DNA from: Flavobacteriaceae bacterium UBA3356
GTDB lineage: Bacteria; Bacteroidota; Bacteroidia; Flavobacteriales; Flavobacteriaceae
DNA: 64,000 nt
Direction of reading: 5' to 3'
Assembly (NCBI GenBank): GCA_002360635.1
Contig: DEQW01000006.1
Coordinates: 152,135-216,134, forward strand
Under the pieces are notes generated by a model, which was not told the origin of the DNA, made no database searches, and worked only from the letters and a program-made list of their open reading frames with translations. The first letter of the stretch is position 1, and every line of letters starts with the position of its first letter. The position numbers and the translations under genes are program-made. Below, piece after piece: positions 15,694-24,519 of this stretch.

Positions 15694-16646
15694 TAAAAGA
15701 GGCTTGTGATGATTTTCTCAATAGTTAAGCCTTCAGCTTCGGCTTTGTAGTTTTTAATCAATCGATGGCGTAGAATTCCTATAGCTACTTTTTGAACGTC
15801 TTCAATGTCTGGAGAAAATTTTCCGTGTAATGCTGCATTGGCTTTTGCTGCCAAAATTAAGTTTTGTGAAGCTCGTGGTCCTGCTCCCCAATCAATATAA
15901 TTTTTCACCAGTTCTGGTGCTGCTTGACTGTCAGGACGTGTTTTTCCAACAAGCGTCACCGCATATTCAATAACATTATCGGCAACGGGTATTTTACGGA
16001 TGAGTTGCTGGTATTCGATGATTTCTTCCGCAGTGAACAACGAATTAACTTCGTTTTGAACACCGGCTGTAGTCGATTTAACCACTTCAACCTCTTCAGA
16101 AAAAGAAGGGTAATCTAGGTTAACAGCAAACATAAAACGGTCCAACTGTGCTTCGGGCAATGGGTAGGTTCCCTCCTGCTCGATGGGGTTTTGGGTTGCC
16201 AGTACAAAATAAGGTAAATCCAACTTGTAATGCTGTCCTGCAATGGTTACCGCTCGTTCTTGCATCGCTTCCAATAAAGCAGCTTGGGTTTTGGGCGGCG
16301 TACGGTTTATCTCATCGGCCAAAATTATATTGGCGAAAATTGGGCCTTTTATAAACTTAAAGTTTCGGTCTTTATCTAATATTTCAGAACCTAAAATATC
16401 ACTCGGCATTAAGTCTGGCGTAAATTGAATACGCTTAAATTTAAGCCCCAACGTTTGTGCAACCGTATTGACCAACAATGTTTTTGCCAGTCCAGGGACA
16501 CCGATTAATAAGGCATGGCCTCCAGAAAAAATAGACAGTAATACTTGTTCTACGACGTCGTCTTGACCAACGATTACTTTACTTATTTCGGTACGTAAGG
16601 CGTTGTATTTTGATACGAGTTGTTTTACTGCTGCTACGTCTGACAT
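15693..16646 (-). CDS. MoxR-family AAA ATPase
   Basis: A 317-aa AAA+ ATPase of the MoxR group: Walker A GVPGLAKT (residues 49-56), Walker B ILADE (D111-E112) in IILADEINRTPPKTQAALLEAMQE, and a sensor segment YFVLATQNPIEQEGTYPLPEAQLDRF. MoxR proteins act as chaperones for assembling metal centres or complexes, usually with VWA-domain partners; no VWA or BatA gene is seen in this window. It sits 62 bp after three periplasmic foldase genes, so a role in envelope protein assembly is a reasonable inference. Confidence 0.92.
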   Translation of the reverse strand: MSDVAAVKQLVSKYNALRTEISKVIVGQDDVVEQVLLSIFSGGHALLIGVPGLAKTLLVNTVAQTLGLKFKRIQFTPDLMPSDILGSEILDKDRNFKFIKGPIFANIILADEINRTPPKTQAALLEAMQERAVTIAGQHYKLDLPYFVLATQNPIEQEGTYPLPEAQLDRFMFAVNLDYPSFSEEVEVVKSTTAGVQNEVNSLFTAEEIIEYQQLIRKIPVADNVIEYAVTLVGKTRPDSQAAPELVKNYIDWGAGPRASQNLILAAKANAALHGKFSPDIEDVQKVAIGILRHRLIKNYKAEAEGLTIEKIITSLF

Positions 16647-16690
16647 GTTGGTCTAGTTATTTTAATCCTTTATTAATTTAATCATTTCAG

Positions 16691-16712
16691 GTCACTGCTT
16701 ACTGAAAACTAC
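16691..16712. repeat. CAGT-rich dispersed repeat, copy 2
   Basis: On the minus strand this reads GTAGTTTTCAGTAAGCAGTG then AC, immediately after the stop codon of the SurA-like gene. It matches copy 1 at 12 of 13 core positions. Confidence 0.5.
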
Positions 16713-18157
16713 TTCTTCGTCCAGTTACTTGAAAACTCACAATCTCCGTAATCTTCATTCACCTTCACATAGGTTTCATCTATTTTCTCATCTTGCCATT
16801 CTTCAATAGCCTTTACTTGTTTTTGTTTTAGAGCCAATTCTTTAATTTTTTCGTAATCTTTTGAAAAGTCGGCTACGTGTTCCTCATATCGACGGGTTAC
16901 AGTTAGGAATTTGAATTTCGTTTTCCCAGTACGATCGCGGTCTGAATATATTTTTGAAACTTCGTTCGCTTTAAGGTTATACACCTGAGCACTCAATGCA
17001 GGGTCCATTTTAGTAAGCTCGAAACGGGTGTCACCTGAAACTGGATTTACCAATTGACCACCGCTGAAACGTGTTTCTTTTTCATCTGAGTATTTCATTG
17101 CAGCATCAGCGAAGTCTAACTCCCCATTTACTACTTTAGTACGAATACTGTCAATTTTAGCCCTTGCTTTTTCAATAGTTGCTTGCGAAACATCTGGAAG
17201 TAATAAAATGTGACGAACATCCAGTTCTTGACCTTTTACTTTGTCTACCATTAAAATATGAAAACCAAACTCTGTTTCAAAAGGCTCACTTACCTCGCCT
17301 TCTTGAAGTGAAAAAGCAGTGTCGATAAACTCTTTTGCAAGAGGTGATTTTTTCTGAATTCCTTTGTAAAGCCCTCCTTTTGAACTTGAACCAGGATCTT
17401 TTGAGTATAAAACTGCTTTTGTGGCAAAGCTCGCACCATTTTCCACAACGTCTCGGCGTATTTGATTAAGCTCATCGATTACATCTTGGCGGGCTTCTTC
17501 GGTAATTTCTGGTTCAATTACTATTTGAGCCACTTCTACTTCGGCACCAAAAACTGGGCGATCGTCTTCAGGGATAGAAAAGAAAAACTCTCGTACTTCT
17601 TCTGGTGTTACTTCAACATCTTCTACAACTTTACGCTGCATTTCACTTGCTAGCTTTAAAGTTTTGTTGACCTCAAATAGCTCTTGTCTCAGTTGAGCAA
17701 TATTGTCTTTTCTGTAATATTCCACTACTTTTTCTTCACTGCCCAACTCACTGATCATATAATCCATTTGCTGACTTATTTGTTGGTTAATTTCAGCATC
17801 TGGAACTATTATACTGTCTATTTTGGCATGGTGCGCGTATAGTTTATCTTCCATTAATTTACCAACCAACTGACATCGAGAGATATTTTTTATATCGATA
17901 CCTTGTTGTTGCATTTCAAGGTAACTTTTATCAATATCGCTATCTAAAATTACATATTCTCCTACCACGGCACTAACACCTTCGGCCTTATAACGCTTAA
18001 AAGGTTTTATAGAGTCTGCTTTTTTGGCTACAACCTGTAAAGAGTCTTCAACTTTATTTTTTACGACACCTGTACTATCTACGGTTACTACTTCTTGGGC
18101 AACAACCAAGTTTGCTAACAGCATACATACGGCCATTAATATATTACCGCTCTTCAT
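16709..18157 (-). CDS. SurA-like periplasmic peptidyl-prolyl isomerase
   Basis: A 482-aa exported foldase. It has a signal peptide (MKSGNILMAVCMLLANLVVAQ), a SurA-type N-terminal chaperone region (VVGEYVILDSDIDKSYLEMQQQG), then two parvulin domains, the first around QIVIEPEITEEARQ to EFGFHILMV and the second around RHILLLPDV to SAQVYNLKANEVS. It should escort outer-membrane proteins. I chose the start at 18157 because it gives a proper signal peptide; an in-frame ATG ten codons upstream would add basic residues before it. It overlaps the upstream gene by 14 bp, so the two are coupled. Confidence 0.9.
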   Translation of the reverse strand: MKSGNILMAVCMLLANLVVAQEVVTVDSTGVVKNKVEDSLQVVAKKADSIKPFKRYKAEGVSAVVGEYVILDSDIDKSYLEMQQQGIDIKNISRCQLVGKLMEDKLYAHHAKIDSIIVPDAEINQQISQQMDYMISELGSEEKVVEYYRKDNIAQLRQELFEVNKTLKLASEMQRKVVEDVEVTPEEVREFFFSIPEDDRPVFGAEVEVAQIVIEPEITEEARQDVIDELNQIRRDVVENGASFATKAVLYSKDPGSSSKGGLYKGIQKKSPLAKEFIDTAFSLQEGEVSEPFETEFGFHILMVDKVKGQELDVRHILLLPDVSQATIEKARAKIDSIRTKVVNGELDFADAAMKYSDEKETRFSGGQLVNPVSGDTRFELTKMDPALSAQVYNLKANEVSKIYSDRDRTGKTKFKFLTVTRRYEEHVADFSKDYEKIKELALKQKQVKAIEEWQDEKIDETYVKVNEDYGDCEFSSNWTKK

Positions 18158-18998
18158 AAGTTTCAAAATTTTTATTTTTAAGTGCATCTTTTGTTATGTC
18201 TTTTTCTAATTTTTTTATTAATTCCAGCTTTCTTTTGTTTAAAATAATCTGCTCAATCGTTGGAGAAACATAAGAAAGTGGGGCAACATCGTTGGTTTTT
18301 AATACGTCTTCAATTTTGACCAAATATACCCCTAATGAATCTTGTACTTGTGTAAAATTTGATTTTTTTAACAATTCGGCTTCTTTCTCCTTTAATGCTG
18401 GAAATGTACGTAATAAAGCATCTTTTTTCACCCAAGTTGAATCGTTGAAATTATAATTGGTAAACTGAATGCTTATGTTTTCCAATTCTTCTTTATCTGT
18501 ATTGTTATACCTTCTAAATTTTTCAACAACCCTGTTTAAGTTTGTGAAGTTATTAGATAGCAGTATATAGCGAACTTTTATAAGCTCGTCGTTTAAAATA
18601 AAGTTGTCTTTATTTTGTTCGTAAAAAGCTGTCAATTCGTTTTTACTGACTGTACTGTCCAATTGTTGTGCCACTATTGCGTTTTTATAACCTTCGGCAT
18701 ATAGTTCGTTCTTATAATCCTTTACAAGTTTTTGGTACGCATCAAGCTTTGTTTGCGGAAGGTTTATTTTCGCTTGGTCTATCAGTAATTGTTGCGTTGC
18801 CCAACGGTTTATATAATTGTTCATTATAAAGGCACTGTCTTGTACTGTAGCATTTTCGGGTATAATTCCTTCTAAATCTTCCTGGTATAAATAAGTGTCA
18901 TTAACCCTGGCAATAGGAGTTTGTTCGGCATCTTTTTTAAAATAATCACACGATACCGTAATTGAAAACAATAAAATAAGTAGTCCGGTTTTTCTCAT
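18144..18998 (-). CDS. Lipoprotein related to SurA/PpiC foldases
   Basis: A 284-aa protein with a lipoprotein signal (lipobox ITVSC, Cys17) and a SurA-N-like opening (ARVNDTYLYQEDLEGIIPENA). The C-terminal half has the layout of a parvulin region (IKVRYILLSNN to QDSLGVYLVKIEDVL) but lacks the usual GGxL and FGxHI motifs, so it may be a catalytically dead chaperone. It lies between two clear parvulin genes, 5 bp from the upstream one and overlapping the downstream one by 14 bp. Confidence 0.75.
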   Translation of the reverse strand: MRKTGLLILLFSITVSCDYFKKDAEQTPIARVNDTYLYQEDLEGIIPENATVQDSAFIMNNYINRWATQQLLIDQAKINLPQTKLDAYQKLVKDYKNELYAEGYKNAIVAQQLDSTVSKNELTAFYEQNKDNFILNDELIKVRYILLSNNFTNLNRVVEKFRRYNNTDKEELENISIQFTNYNFNDSTWVKKDALLRTFPALKEKEAELLKKSNFTQVQDSLGVYLVKIEDVLKTNDVAPLSYVSPTIEQIILNKRKLELIKKLEKDITKDALKNKNFETYEER

Positions 18999-19003
18999 TA
19001 ACC

Positions 19004-20962
19004 TTAGGCTTTTAGCTCTTCTTTTACTCTATTAAGTACTTTTTTATTGATGGTTACTTTGTATTTACTGCGCAGTTCTTCTATCCATTTTTTCTCAAGA
19101 TAGTTTTGATAATCGCTCAAAACACTTCCTCTAGCGTCCTCTAATGGTTTAATGCCAGCGGGAATAATTTTATTGACAGCTACAACAATAAACGAGTCAT
19201 TCTGCTCATAAATTTTCGATATTCCTTTTTTAGAAACAAAATTTTCTGGCAGTTCTCGCTCTCCTTCTTCAAAAGTACCAGTTGTAAGAATTACGTTTAT
19301 TTTGTCATCTTGGTTTAAAAGTGTTTTAATTTCTTCGCCGGTTTTTCCCTTTTTGAAAAGCTTTACAGCATTTTTTGCAATTTCATTGTTTGTTGCTGAA
19401 ATAATCTCAGCTTCAAAACGCCTATCCCATTTGTAATTTTGCTTATTTTCTGAATAATATTTTTGAAGTCCGATGGAATCTGTTTTAGCTTTCGTCCAAA
19501 TGTTTTTTTCCATCAAATCAAAAATCAACAAACCATCGCGATACTCGCTTATTACGGCAGCATAGTCTTCATTTTCTCTTTCCAGCACTTCCCTAAAATA
19601 GTCTTTTAAAGCTTGCGTTTCAAATTCGTCGTACATATCATTTAAAACACTGTATTTACTTTTAGAGAGACGTATTCTACGTTGGCGTTCGGAAATATAT
19701 TCTGCAAAATCACTATATTTCACCTCTTTATCGCCTATGGTAAAAAGTGTTTTATCTTGGGAAGGGCTTAAGGTGTCATACTTCCACTTTCGGTTTAAGA
19801 CTTCTTCGCTCACAAAATCATTAAAAAATGGAGCATAATTATTTTTTTGTGAAAACCCGTATTTATTTTTAATCTTTTTGTTAACCGCCATGGTAACAAT
19901 TTTTGAACGACTGCCATCTTTTACTCGGTTTTCAAGGCGTTGTTTTTCATCTTCAAAAGTTGGGTTGTTGTGCTTTTTCTCTAAGCGTATTATATGCCAG
20001 CCAAACTCACTTTTTATCGGTTTTGAAACATCACCTGGTTTTTCTAGTTTATAAGCTTCTTCTTCAAAAGCCGTAGACTTTAGTTCCCCTTTGGTAAAAG
20101 GATTAAGTTTACCACCTTTAACTGCCGAATTTTTATCATCTGAGTATTGTTTTGCCAAATCTTCAAAAGATTTTCCTTGTTGCAGCATGGCATATACCTC
20201 ATTAATCCGTTCTTCAGGACTAAAGGTTCTTGTGCCAACATTGTCAGATATCATAATATGCGAAACACTAACTTTTGGTTCCCTTTTTTTGCGGTCCATT
20301 ACTTTTATAATATGGTACCCAAATTGGGTTCTAACAATATCTGAAACTTCACCTTCCTTAGTATTATAAGCTTCGGTTTCAAATGGGTAAACCATAGAGA
20401 AAACTGAAAAATAACCAAGCTTACCTGCTCTTTCTTTAGCGCCCGGCTCTTCAGAATATTGTTTTGCCAACTCTTCAAAATCTTCCCCGTTAATAGCTTT
20501 TTGGCGAACTTCCTTTATTTTATTATACGCTTTTAATGTGTCTTGTGGTACCGCATCGTAGCCAACACGTATTAAAATATGCGCAGCATTTATTTCTTCT
20601 TTTCCACGCTCATATGCCTCACGGGCCAAATCTTCTGTAACTTTATCTTCAAAAATGTAGTTTCTTGAAAGTTGTTCTTGGTACTCTCTAAATTCCCTTT
20701 TAAAAGATCTCGTCTCGTCCAAATCTTGTGAATACGCTTCAGCAGATTTCAATTTATAATCTACAAACAAATCTAGATAGCCATCTACGCTTTTTTGCGA
20801 TTCGTCTTGTACTAATTCTAAATTCTTTTTATATACCCGCTTAAATTCTGAAGCATAGACAGGAGTACCATCTATGGTCAATAAAACATCTTTGTTATCC
20901 TGCCCAAAAACAGTTACTGATGCTATAACCATTAAAAGGAACAATAGGCTGTGTTTATTCAT
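19004..20962 (-). CDS. Large PpiC-type peptidyl-prolyl isomerase with two parvulin domains
   Basis: A 652-aa exported protein (signal peptide ending VTVFGQ). Two canonical parvulin domains lie in the first half: AAHILIRVGYDAV to GKLGYFSVFSM and TQFGYHIIKV, then VSHIMISDN to GGKLNPFTKGEL and SEFGWHIIRL. The C-terminal half is a charged helical region without a motif I recognise. First gene of an operon that continues with the lipoprotein foldase, the SurA-like protein, MoxR and the GldL-like microprotein, behind a good promoter at 20996-21025. Confidence 0.9.
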   Translation of the reverse strand: MNKHSLLFLLMVIASVTVFGQDNKDVLLTIDGTPVYASEFKRVYKKNLELVQDESQKSVDGYLDLFVDYKLKSAEAYSQDLDETRSFKREFREYQEQLSRNYIFEDKVTEDLAREAYERGKEEINAAHILIRVGYDAVPQDTLKAYNKIKEVRQKAINGEDFEELAKQYSEEPGAKERAGKLGYFSVFSMVYPFETEAYNTKEGEVSDIVRTQFGYHIIKVMDRKKREPKVSVSHIMISDNVGTRTFSPEERINEVYAMLQQGKSFEDLAKQYSDDKNSAVKGGKLNPFTKGELKSTAFEEEAYKLEKPGDVSKPIKSEFGWHIIRLEKKHNNPTFEDEKQRLENRVKDGSRSKIVTMAVNKKIKNKYGFSQKNNYAPFFNDFVSEEVLNRKWKYDTLSPSQDKTLFTIGDKEVKYSDFAEYISERQRRIRLSKSKYSVLNDMYDEFETQALKDYFREVLERENEDYAAVISEYRDGLLIFDLMEKNIWTKAKTDSIGLQKYYSENKQNYKWDRRFEAEIISATNNEIAKNAVKLFKKGKTGEEIKTLLNQDDKINVILTTGTFEEGERELPENFVSKKGISKIYEQNDSFIVVAVNKIIPAGIKPLEDARGSVLSDYQNYLEKKWIEELRSKYKVTINKKVLNRVKEELKA

Positions 20963-20995
20963 CTTTTATATTTATTATTTTGATAAGAAGTGTGG

Positions 20996-21025
20996 CAAAA
21001 GTATAAAAAACCGTCCGTTAAACAA
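20996..21025 (-). promoter_or_regulatory. Promoter of the foldase-moxR operon
   Basis: Minus strand TTG (21023-21025), an exact 19-bp spacer, then TACTTTTG (20996-21003), matching both parts of the Bacteroidota consensus. It leaves a leader of about 30 nt before the ATG at 20962. Confidence 0.65.
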
Positions 21026-21074
21026 GTTTTGTTTGCTAACGTTTTTATATAGCCATTAGTGTATCCTCGTATAC

Positions 21075-21082
21075 TAAATTTG
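21075..21082 (+). promoter_or_regulatory. -7 promoter box for the SRPBCC gene
   Basis: TAAATTTG matches TAnnTTTG and lies 38 nt before the ATG at 21121. No TTG at the expected distance. Confidence 0.45.
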
Positions 21083-21120
21083 CTGAAATTTACTTAACTT
21101 GGTGCTTAAACTTTTAGGTC

Positions 21121-21576
21121 ATGAAATATACGATTGAAATTATTATCAATTTGCCCCGAGAAGAAGTAATAGAAAAGATGGACAACCCCGATAATTTGAA
21201 ACATTGGCAAAAGGGCCTTATCCATTATGAAATGTTAAGTGGAACCCCTGGACAAGAGGGAGCCACTATGAAAATGGAATATAAAATGGGCAAGCGGGAC
21301 ATGACTTTAATTGAAACAATCTTAAAACGCAATTTTCCTGAAGAATTTCACGCTACCTACGATACCAAAGGGGTTCATAACATACAAAACAACTACTTTG
21401 AAGAACTGGATGATATTCGCACCAAATGGATTTCAGAAAGTGAATTTCAATTTTCAGGTTTTGGAATGAAACTAATGGGATGGCTCATGCCAGGCGCGTT
21501 TAAAAAACAGTCTAAAAAATATATGAATGATTTTAAAAATTTTGCTGAAAAAGGTATTTCAGTTGCCAATAAATAA
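21121..21576 (+). CDS. SRPBCC (START-like) domain protein
   Basis: A 151-aa cytoplasmic protein with the polyketide-cyclase/START-like fold: an initial strand YTIEIIINLPREEVIEKMDNPDNLKHWQKGL, central strands ending in ISESEFQFSGFGMKLMGWLMPGAFKKQSKKYMNDFKNFAE with the typical long C-terminal helix. This fold binds hydrophobic ligands; the ligand is unknown. Its stop overlaps the start of the next gene (TAATG), so the two proteins are likely made together. Confidence 0.82.
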   Translation: MKYTIEIIINLPREEVIEKMDNPDNLKHWQKGLIHYEMLSGTPGQEGATMKMEYKMGKRDMTLIETILKRNFPEEFHATYDTKGVHNIQNNYFEELDDIRTKWISESEFQFSGFGMKLMGWLMPGAFKKQSKKYMNDFKNFAEKGISVANK

Positions 21577-21812
21577 TGGAGCAGGTAAAGTTAATTTGGG
21601 ATTTTAGGGGCCCTAGCGCTTTACATATAGCAAAGCACCACGTTAAACACCTAAAAGAATTTATAACTTTAGAGTCATTGGAAAATACTTTCTGTAATAC
21701 TGAGCAACTAACTGAAATGCATCATATTGCATTCATGATAATAGATAAAGAAAAGATGGATTTTATACGTGAGCAGCTAAAACCAAACAGAGGGCAACTT
21801 TATAAGCCTTAA
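21576..21812 (+). CDS. Conserved-looking 78-aa protein coupled to the SRPBCC gene
   Basis: A 78-aa soluble protein rich in histidine (AKHHVKHLKEF, MHHIAFMI), without signal peptide or membrane segment. The TAATG overlap with the SRPBCC gene and its clean coding composition support it as real. I do not recognise the family; a partner role for the SRPBCC protein is only an inference from the coupling. Confidence 0.65.
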   Translation: MEQVKLIWDFRGPSALHIAKHHVKHLKEFITLESLENTFCNTEQLTEMHHIAFMIIDKEKMDFIREQLKPNRGQLYKP

Positions 21813-21906
21813 AACCAGTGTTGTATTTTATTTGTAACACCGCAATCATTTTATAGTCCTTAAAGAGAATTTATGTAGTTTTACGCCAAATAACAAAACA
21901 CACACT

Positions 21907-22413
21907 ATGAAGTATTTAAAAATTATATTCTTATTTATCTGTGTAACCGGCTTTTCACAAACCAAAGTTGGGACAGTAAATGTAGACTATATTGTTTCTA
22001 AAATGCCTGAACTAGAAACAGTAAAAAAACAAGTTGAAGAATACGGCACAAAACTAGATGCCGATCTTCAAAAGAAGGTACAGGAGTATCAAGCTAAAGT
22101 AGAAGCTTATAAAGCAGGGGAAGCTACTTTTACCGATGCCCAAAAGCAAGAAAAGCAACAGGAGATCCTTACTGCTGAAAATGATATTGCAAAATTCCGA
22201 CAAAACGGTAATCAATTAATCGGCATTAATAGGGATGAAAAAATGCGCCCACTTTATACGAAAATAGGAGAAGCTCTAGATAAAGTTGTAAAGGCAGAAG
22301 GCTACACACAAATACTAACTACTGGCAATAACTCCCTTGCTTATTTTGATGACTCCTATGATGTAACCATTCTTGTATTGAAGGAATTAGGGATAACTGT
22401 TACAGAAGAATAA
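21907..22413 (+). CDS. OmpH/Skp-like periplasmic chaperone
   Basis: A 168-aa exported protein. Signal peptide to about residue 18 (FICVTGFSQ), then KVGTVNVDYIVSKMPE, the standard OmpH opening strand, a long coiled-coil hairpin of charged heptads (residues about 35-110), and a closing strand YTQILTTGNNSLAYFDDSYDVT. Skp-like trimers hold unfolded outer-membrane proteins. It is near, but divergent from, the foldase operon, so this area is rich in envelope-assembly factors. Confidence 0.9.
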   Translation: MKYLKIIFLFICVTGFSQTKVGTVNVDYIVSKMPELETVKKQVEEYGTKLDADLQKKVQEYQAKVEAYKAGEATFTDAQKQEKQQEILTAENDIAKFRQNGNQLIGINRDEKMRPLYTKIGEALDKVVKAEGYTQILTTGNNSLAYFDDSYDVTILVLKELGITVTEE

Positions 22414-22450
22414 ATGGTATAGAGGTAAATATGTATAAATAAGAAAAATA

Positions 22451-22479
22451 AAAAAACGGGGAGATTCCCCGTTTTTTTA
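22451..22479. terminator. Bidirectional terminator between ompH-like gene and guaB
   Basis: A G+C-rich stem ACGGGGA/TCCCCGT around loop GAT, flanked by A and T runs on either side, placed between two convergent genes. Confidence 0.85.
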
Positions 22480-22528
22480 TTGATAATTATAAAGTTTTTT
22501 ATAAACCTAAAACCATTTATCTATTGGC

Positions 22529-24001
22529 TTATCGGCTATAGTTTGGCGCCTCCTTGGTTATGGTAACATCATGCGGATGACTTTCGTGAATTCCAGAAGA
22601 GGTAATTTTTATAAATTGCCCGTTTTCTTTTAATGCTTCAATAGAGTTTGCGCCACAATATCCCATTCCGGCTCTAAGCCCTCCAATAAACTGCGTCATA
22701 CTTTCCACCAATTCACCTTTATATGGTACACGTCCCACAATACCTTCCGGTACAAGCTTCTTAATGTCATCCTCCACATCTTGGAAATAACGATCTTTCG
22801 AGCCTTTATTCATGGCTTCTACACTTCCCATACCACGGTAAGATTTAAACTTTCTTCCTTCGTAGATAATGGTTTCTCCCGGAGATTCTTTTGTTCCAGC
22901 TAATAAGGAACCTAACATTACACAATCTGCTCCTGCAGCTAATGCTTTCGGAATATCACCTGTATAACGAATACCTCCATCAGCAATTACTGGGACGCCA
23001 CTACCTTTTAAAGCTGCAGCCACTTCTAGCACCGCAGAAAACTGCGGAAACCCTACACCTGCAACAACACGGGTTGTACAAATAGAACCTGGTCCAATAC
23101 CTACTTTTACGGCATCGGCACCGGCATCGGCTAAATATTTTGCAGCTTCTGGCGTAGCTATATTACCTACTACTACATCCAGTTCTGGGAAATTCTTTTT
23201 TACTTCCTGTAAAACAGTTACAACACCTTTGGTATGGCCGTGAGCGGTATCGATAATTACAGCATCTACCTGAGCCTTTACCAATGCTTCAGCACGTTCA
23301 ACGGCGTCTGCAGTAACACCTAAGGCAGCAGCAACTCTTAAGCGTCCATATTGGTCTTTATTGGCTGTTGGTTTTTGAGTTAATTTAGTAATATCCCTAA
23401 AAGTGATTAACCCCAACAAAGTGCCATCGTCTTCAACAACGGGTAGTTTTTCAATTTTGTTTTCTTGAAGGATTATCTCCGCCTCTTTTAAAGAAGTACC
23501 TTTAGCTACGGTCACTAAATTTTCAGAAGTCATTACTTCTTCTAATTTACGCTTGTAATTTTTTTCAAAACGAAGATCTCTATTGGTAACAATTCCTATT
23601 AATTTGGCATTATCATCTGTAATGGGAATACCGCCAATGCTATACTCTTTCATGGTTGCCTGAGCATCGCCAACAGTTGCGGTCTTTTTTAATGTAACTG
23701 GATCGAGAATCATTCCGCTTTCGGCACGTTTTACTTTGCGCACTTCGGCAGCTTGTTGCTCGATGGTCATATTTTTATGCAATACCCCTATCCCACCTTC
23801 ACGTGCAATAGCAATAGCCATAGCACTTTCAGTAACGGTATCCATTGCTGCGGAAACAATAGGCACATTTAAAGTAATATTTCGGGAAAATTTTGTTTCG
23901 ATGGAAACTTCTCTTGGAAGCACTTCAGAATACGCAGGTACTAAAAGTACATCGTCATATGTAAGGCCTTCACCAAGAATTTTGTTGTCGTGTGCGGTCA
24001 T
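22529..24001 (-). CDS. guaB: IMP dehydrogenase
   Basis: A 490-aa enzyme of standard length. It has the catalytic Cys loop GPGSICTTRVVAGVG, the FMN/IMP-binding GGIRYTGDIPKALAAGA, two CBS domains inserted at about residues 95-205 (MILDPVTLKK to GLITFRDITKL), and the flap GRVPYKGELVES. It oxidises IMP to XMP, the committed step of GMP synthesis. A TATATTTG -7 box lies 57 nt upstream of the start, giving a leader of about 50 nt. Confidence 0.97.
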   Translation of the reverse strand: MTAHDNKILGEGLTYDDVLLVPAYSEVLPREVSIETKFSRNITLNVPIVSAAMDTVTESAMAIAIAREGGIGVLHKNMTIEQQAAEVRKVKRAESGMILDPVTLKKTATVGDAQATMKEYSIGGIPITDDNAKLIGIVTNRDLRFEKNYKRKLEEVMTSENLVTVAKGTSLKEAEIILQENKIEKLPVVEDDGTLLGLITFRDITKLTQKPTANKDQYGRLRVAAALGVTADAVERAEALVKAQVDAVIIDTAHGHTKGVVTVLQEVKKNFPELDVVVGNIATPEAAKYLADAGADAVKVGIGPGSICTTRVVAGVGFPQFSAVLEVAAALKGSGVPVIADGGIRYTGDIPKALAAGADCVMLGSLLAGTKESPGETIIYEGRKFKSYRGMGSVEAMNKGSKDRYFQDVEDDIKKLVPEGIVGRVPYKGELVESMTQFIGGLRAGMGYCGANSIEALKENGQFIKITSSGIHESHPHDVTITKEAPNYSR

Positions 24002-24057
24002 TGCAATTAAAATTTTATTCCGAAGAAACCGGAAATTAGTTACCGTTTAATTGCGTG

Positions 24058-24065
24058 CAAATATA
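24058..24065 (-). promoter_or_regulatory. -7 promoter box for guaB
   Basis: TATATTTG on the minus strand, a perfect TAnnTTTG match, 56 nt before the guaB ATG. No clear -33 TTG. Confidence 0.55.
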
Positions 24066-24204
24066 CAATTAATAGTTGAGTTCAGCTAAGTAAAAGAAAC
24101 CTTTATTTTAATTCAATCTAAAAACAAAATAACTAGCTATCACCTATTTAAATTGCTTCTAAAGCAATCCCGTTGTACATTTAGATAACTAAAAAAGATA
24201 AACT

Positions 24205-24453
24205 ATGGCAATTAGACTAGCACACAACTGTATAAACTGCGACAATTTAATGGAAGGCGATGTATGTTCTGTACATAAAGTAATGGTGAACACTCACTAT
24301 ACTTGCGATAATTTTGAAATGAAAGCAAAATTGAATGATGAACGAAATTGTGTAACCTGTTCAAGGTATGAAGAAAGCGACTGCGCTAACCCAGATAAAG
24401 CAGCTCCTGGAATGCTCTGCGCTGCTTGGGCACCACAGCAGGCAAACGCCTAA
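24205..24453 (+). CDS. Duplicated four-cysteine small protein, probably metal-binding
   Basis: An 82-aa protein with eight cysteines in two matching modules: C9-x2-C12-x8-C21-x12-C34 and C49-x2-C52-x7-C60-x11-C72. The first CxxC is in CINC and the second in CVTC, both followed by an acidic stretch. The regular spacing suggests two metal sites (zinc, or an iron-sulfur centre) built by internal duplication. No signal peptide or membrane segment. It is preceded by a 200-bp gap from the divergent guaB and followed by a terminator. I do not recognise the family. Confidence 0.75.
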   Translation: MAIRLAHNCINCDNLMEGDVCSVHKVMVNTHYTCDNFEMKAKLNDERNCVTCSRYEESDCANPDKAAPGMLCAAWAPQQANA

Positions 24454-24481
24454 CAAATCCAAATTATAATTTATAACCAAT

Positions 24482-24513
24482 AAATACCCTCAATACTTTT
24501 TTGGGGGTATTTT
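24482..24513. terminator. Terminator between the cysteine-rich protein and the TonB receptor
   Basis: AAATACCC (24482-24489) pairs with GGGTATTT (24505-24512) around a T-rich loop, in the 66-bp gap between convergent genes; it can serve both strands. Confidence 0.65.
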
Positions 24514-24519
24514 CAATTA

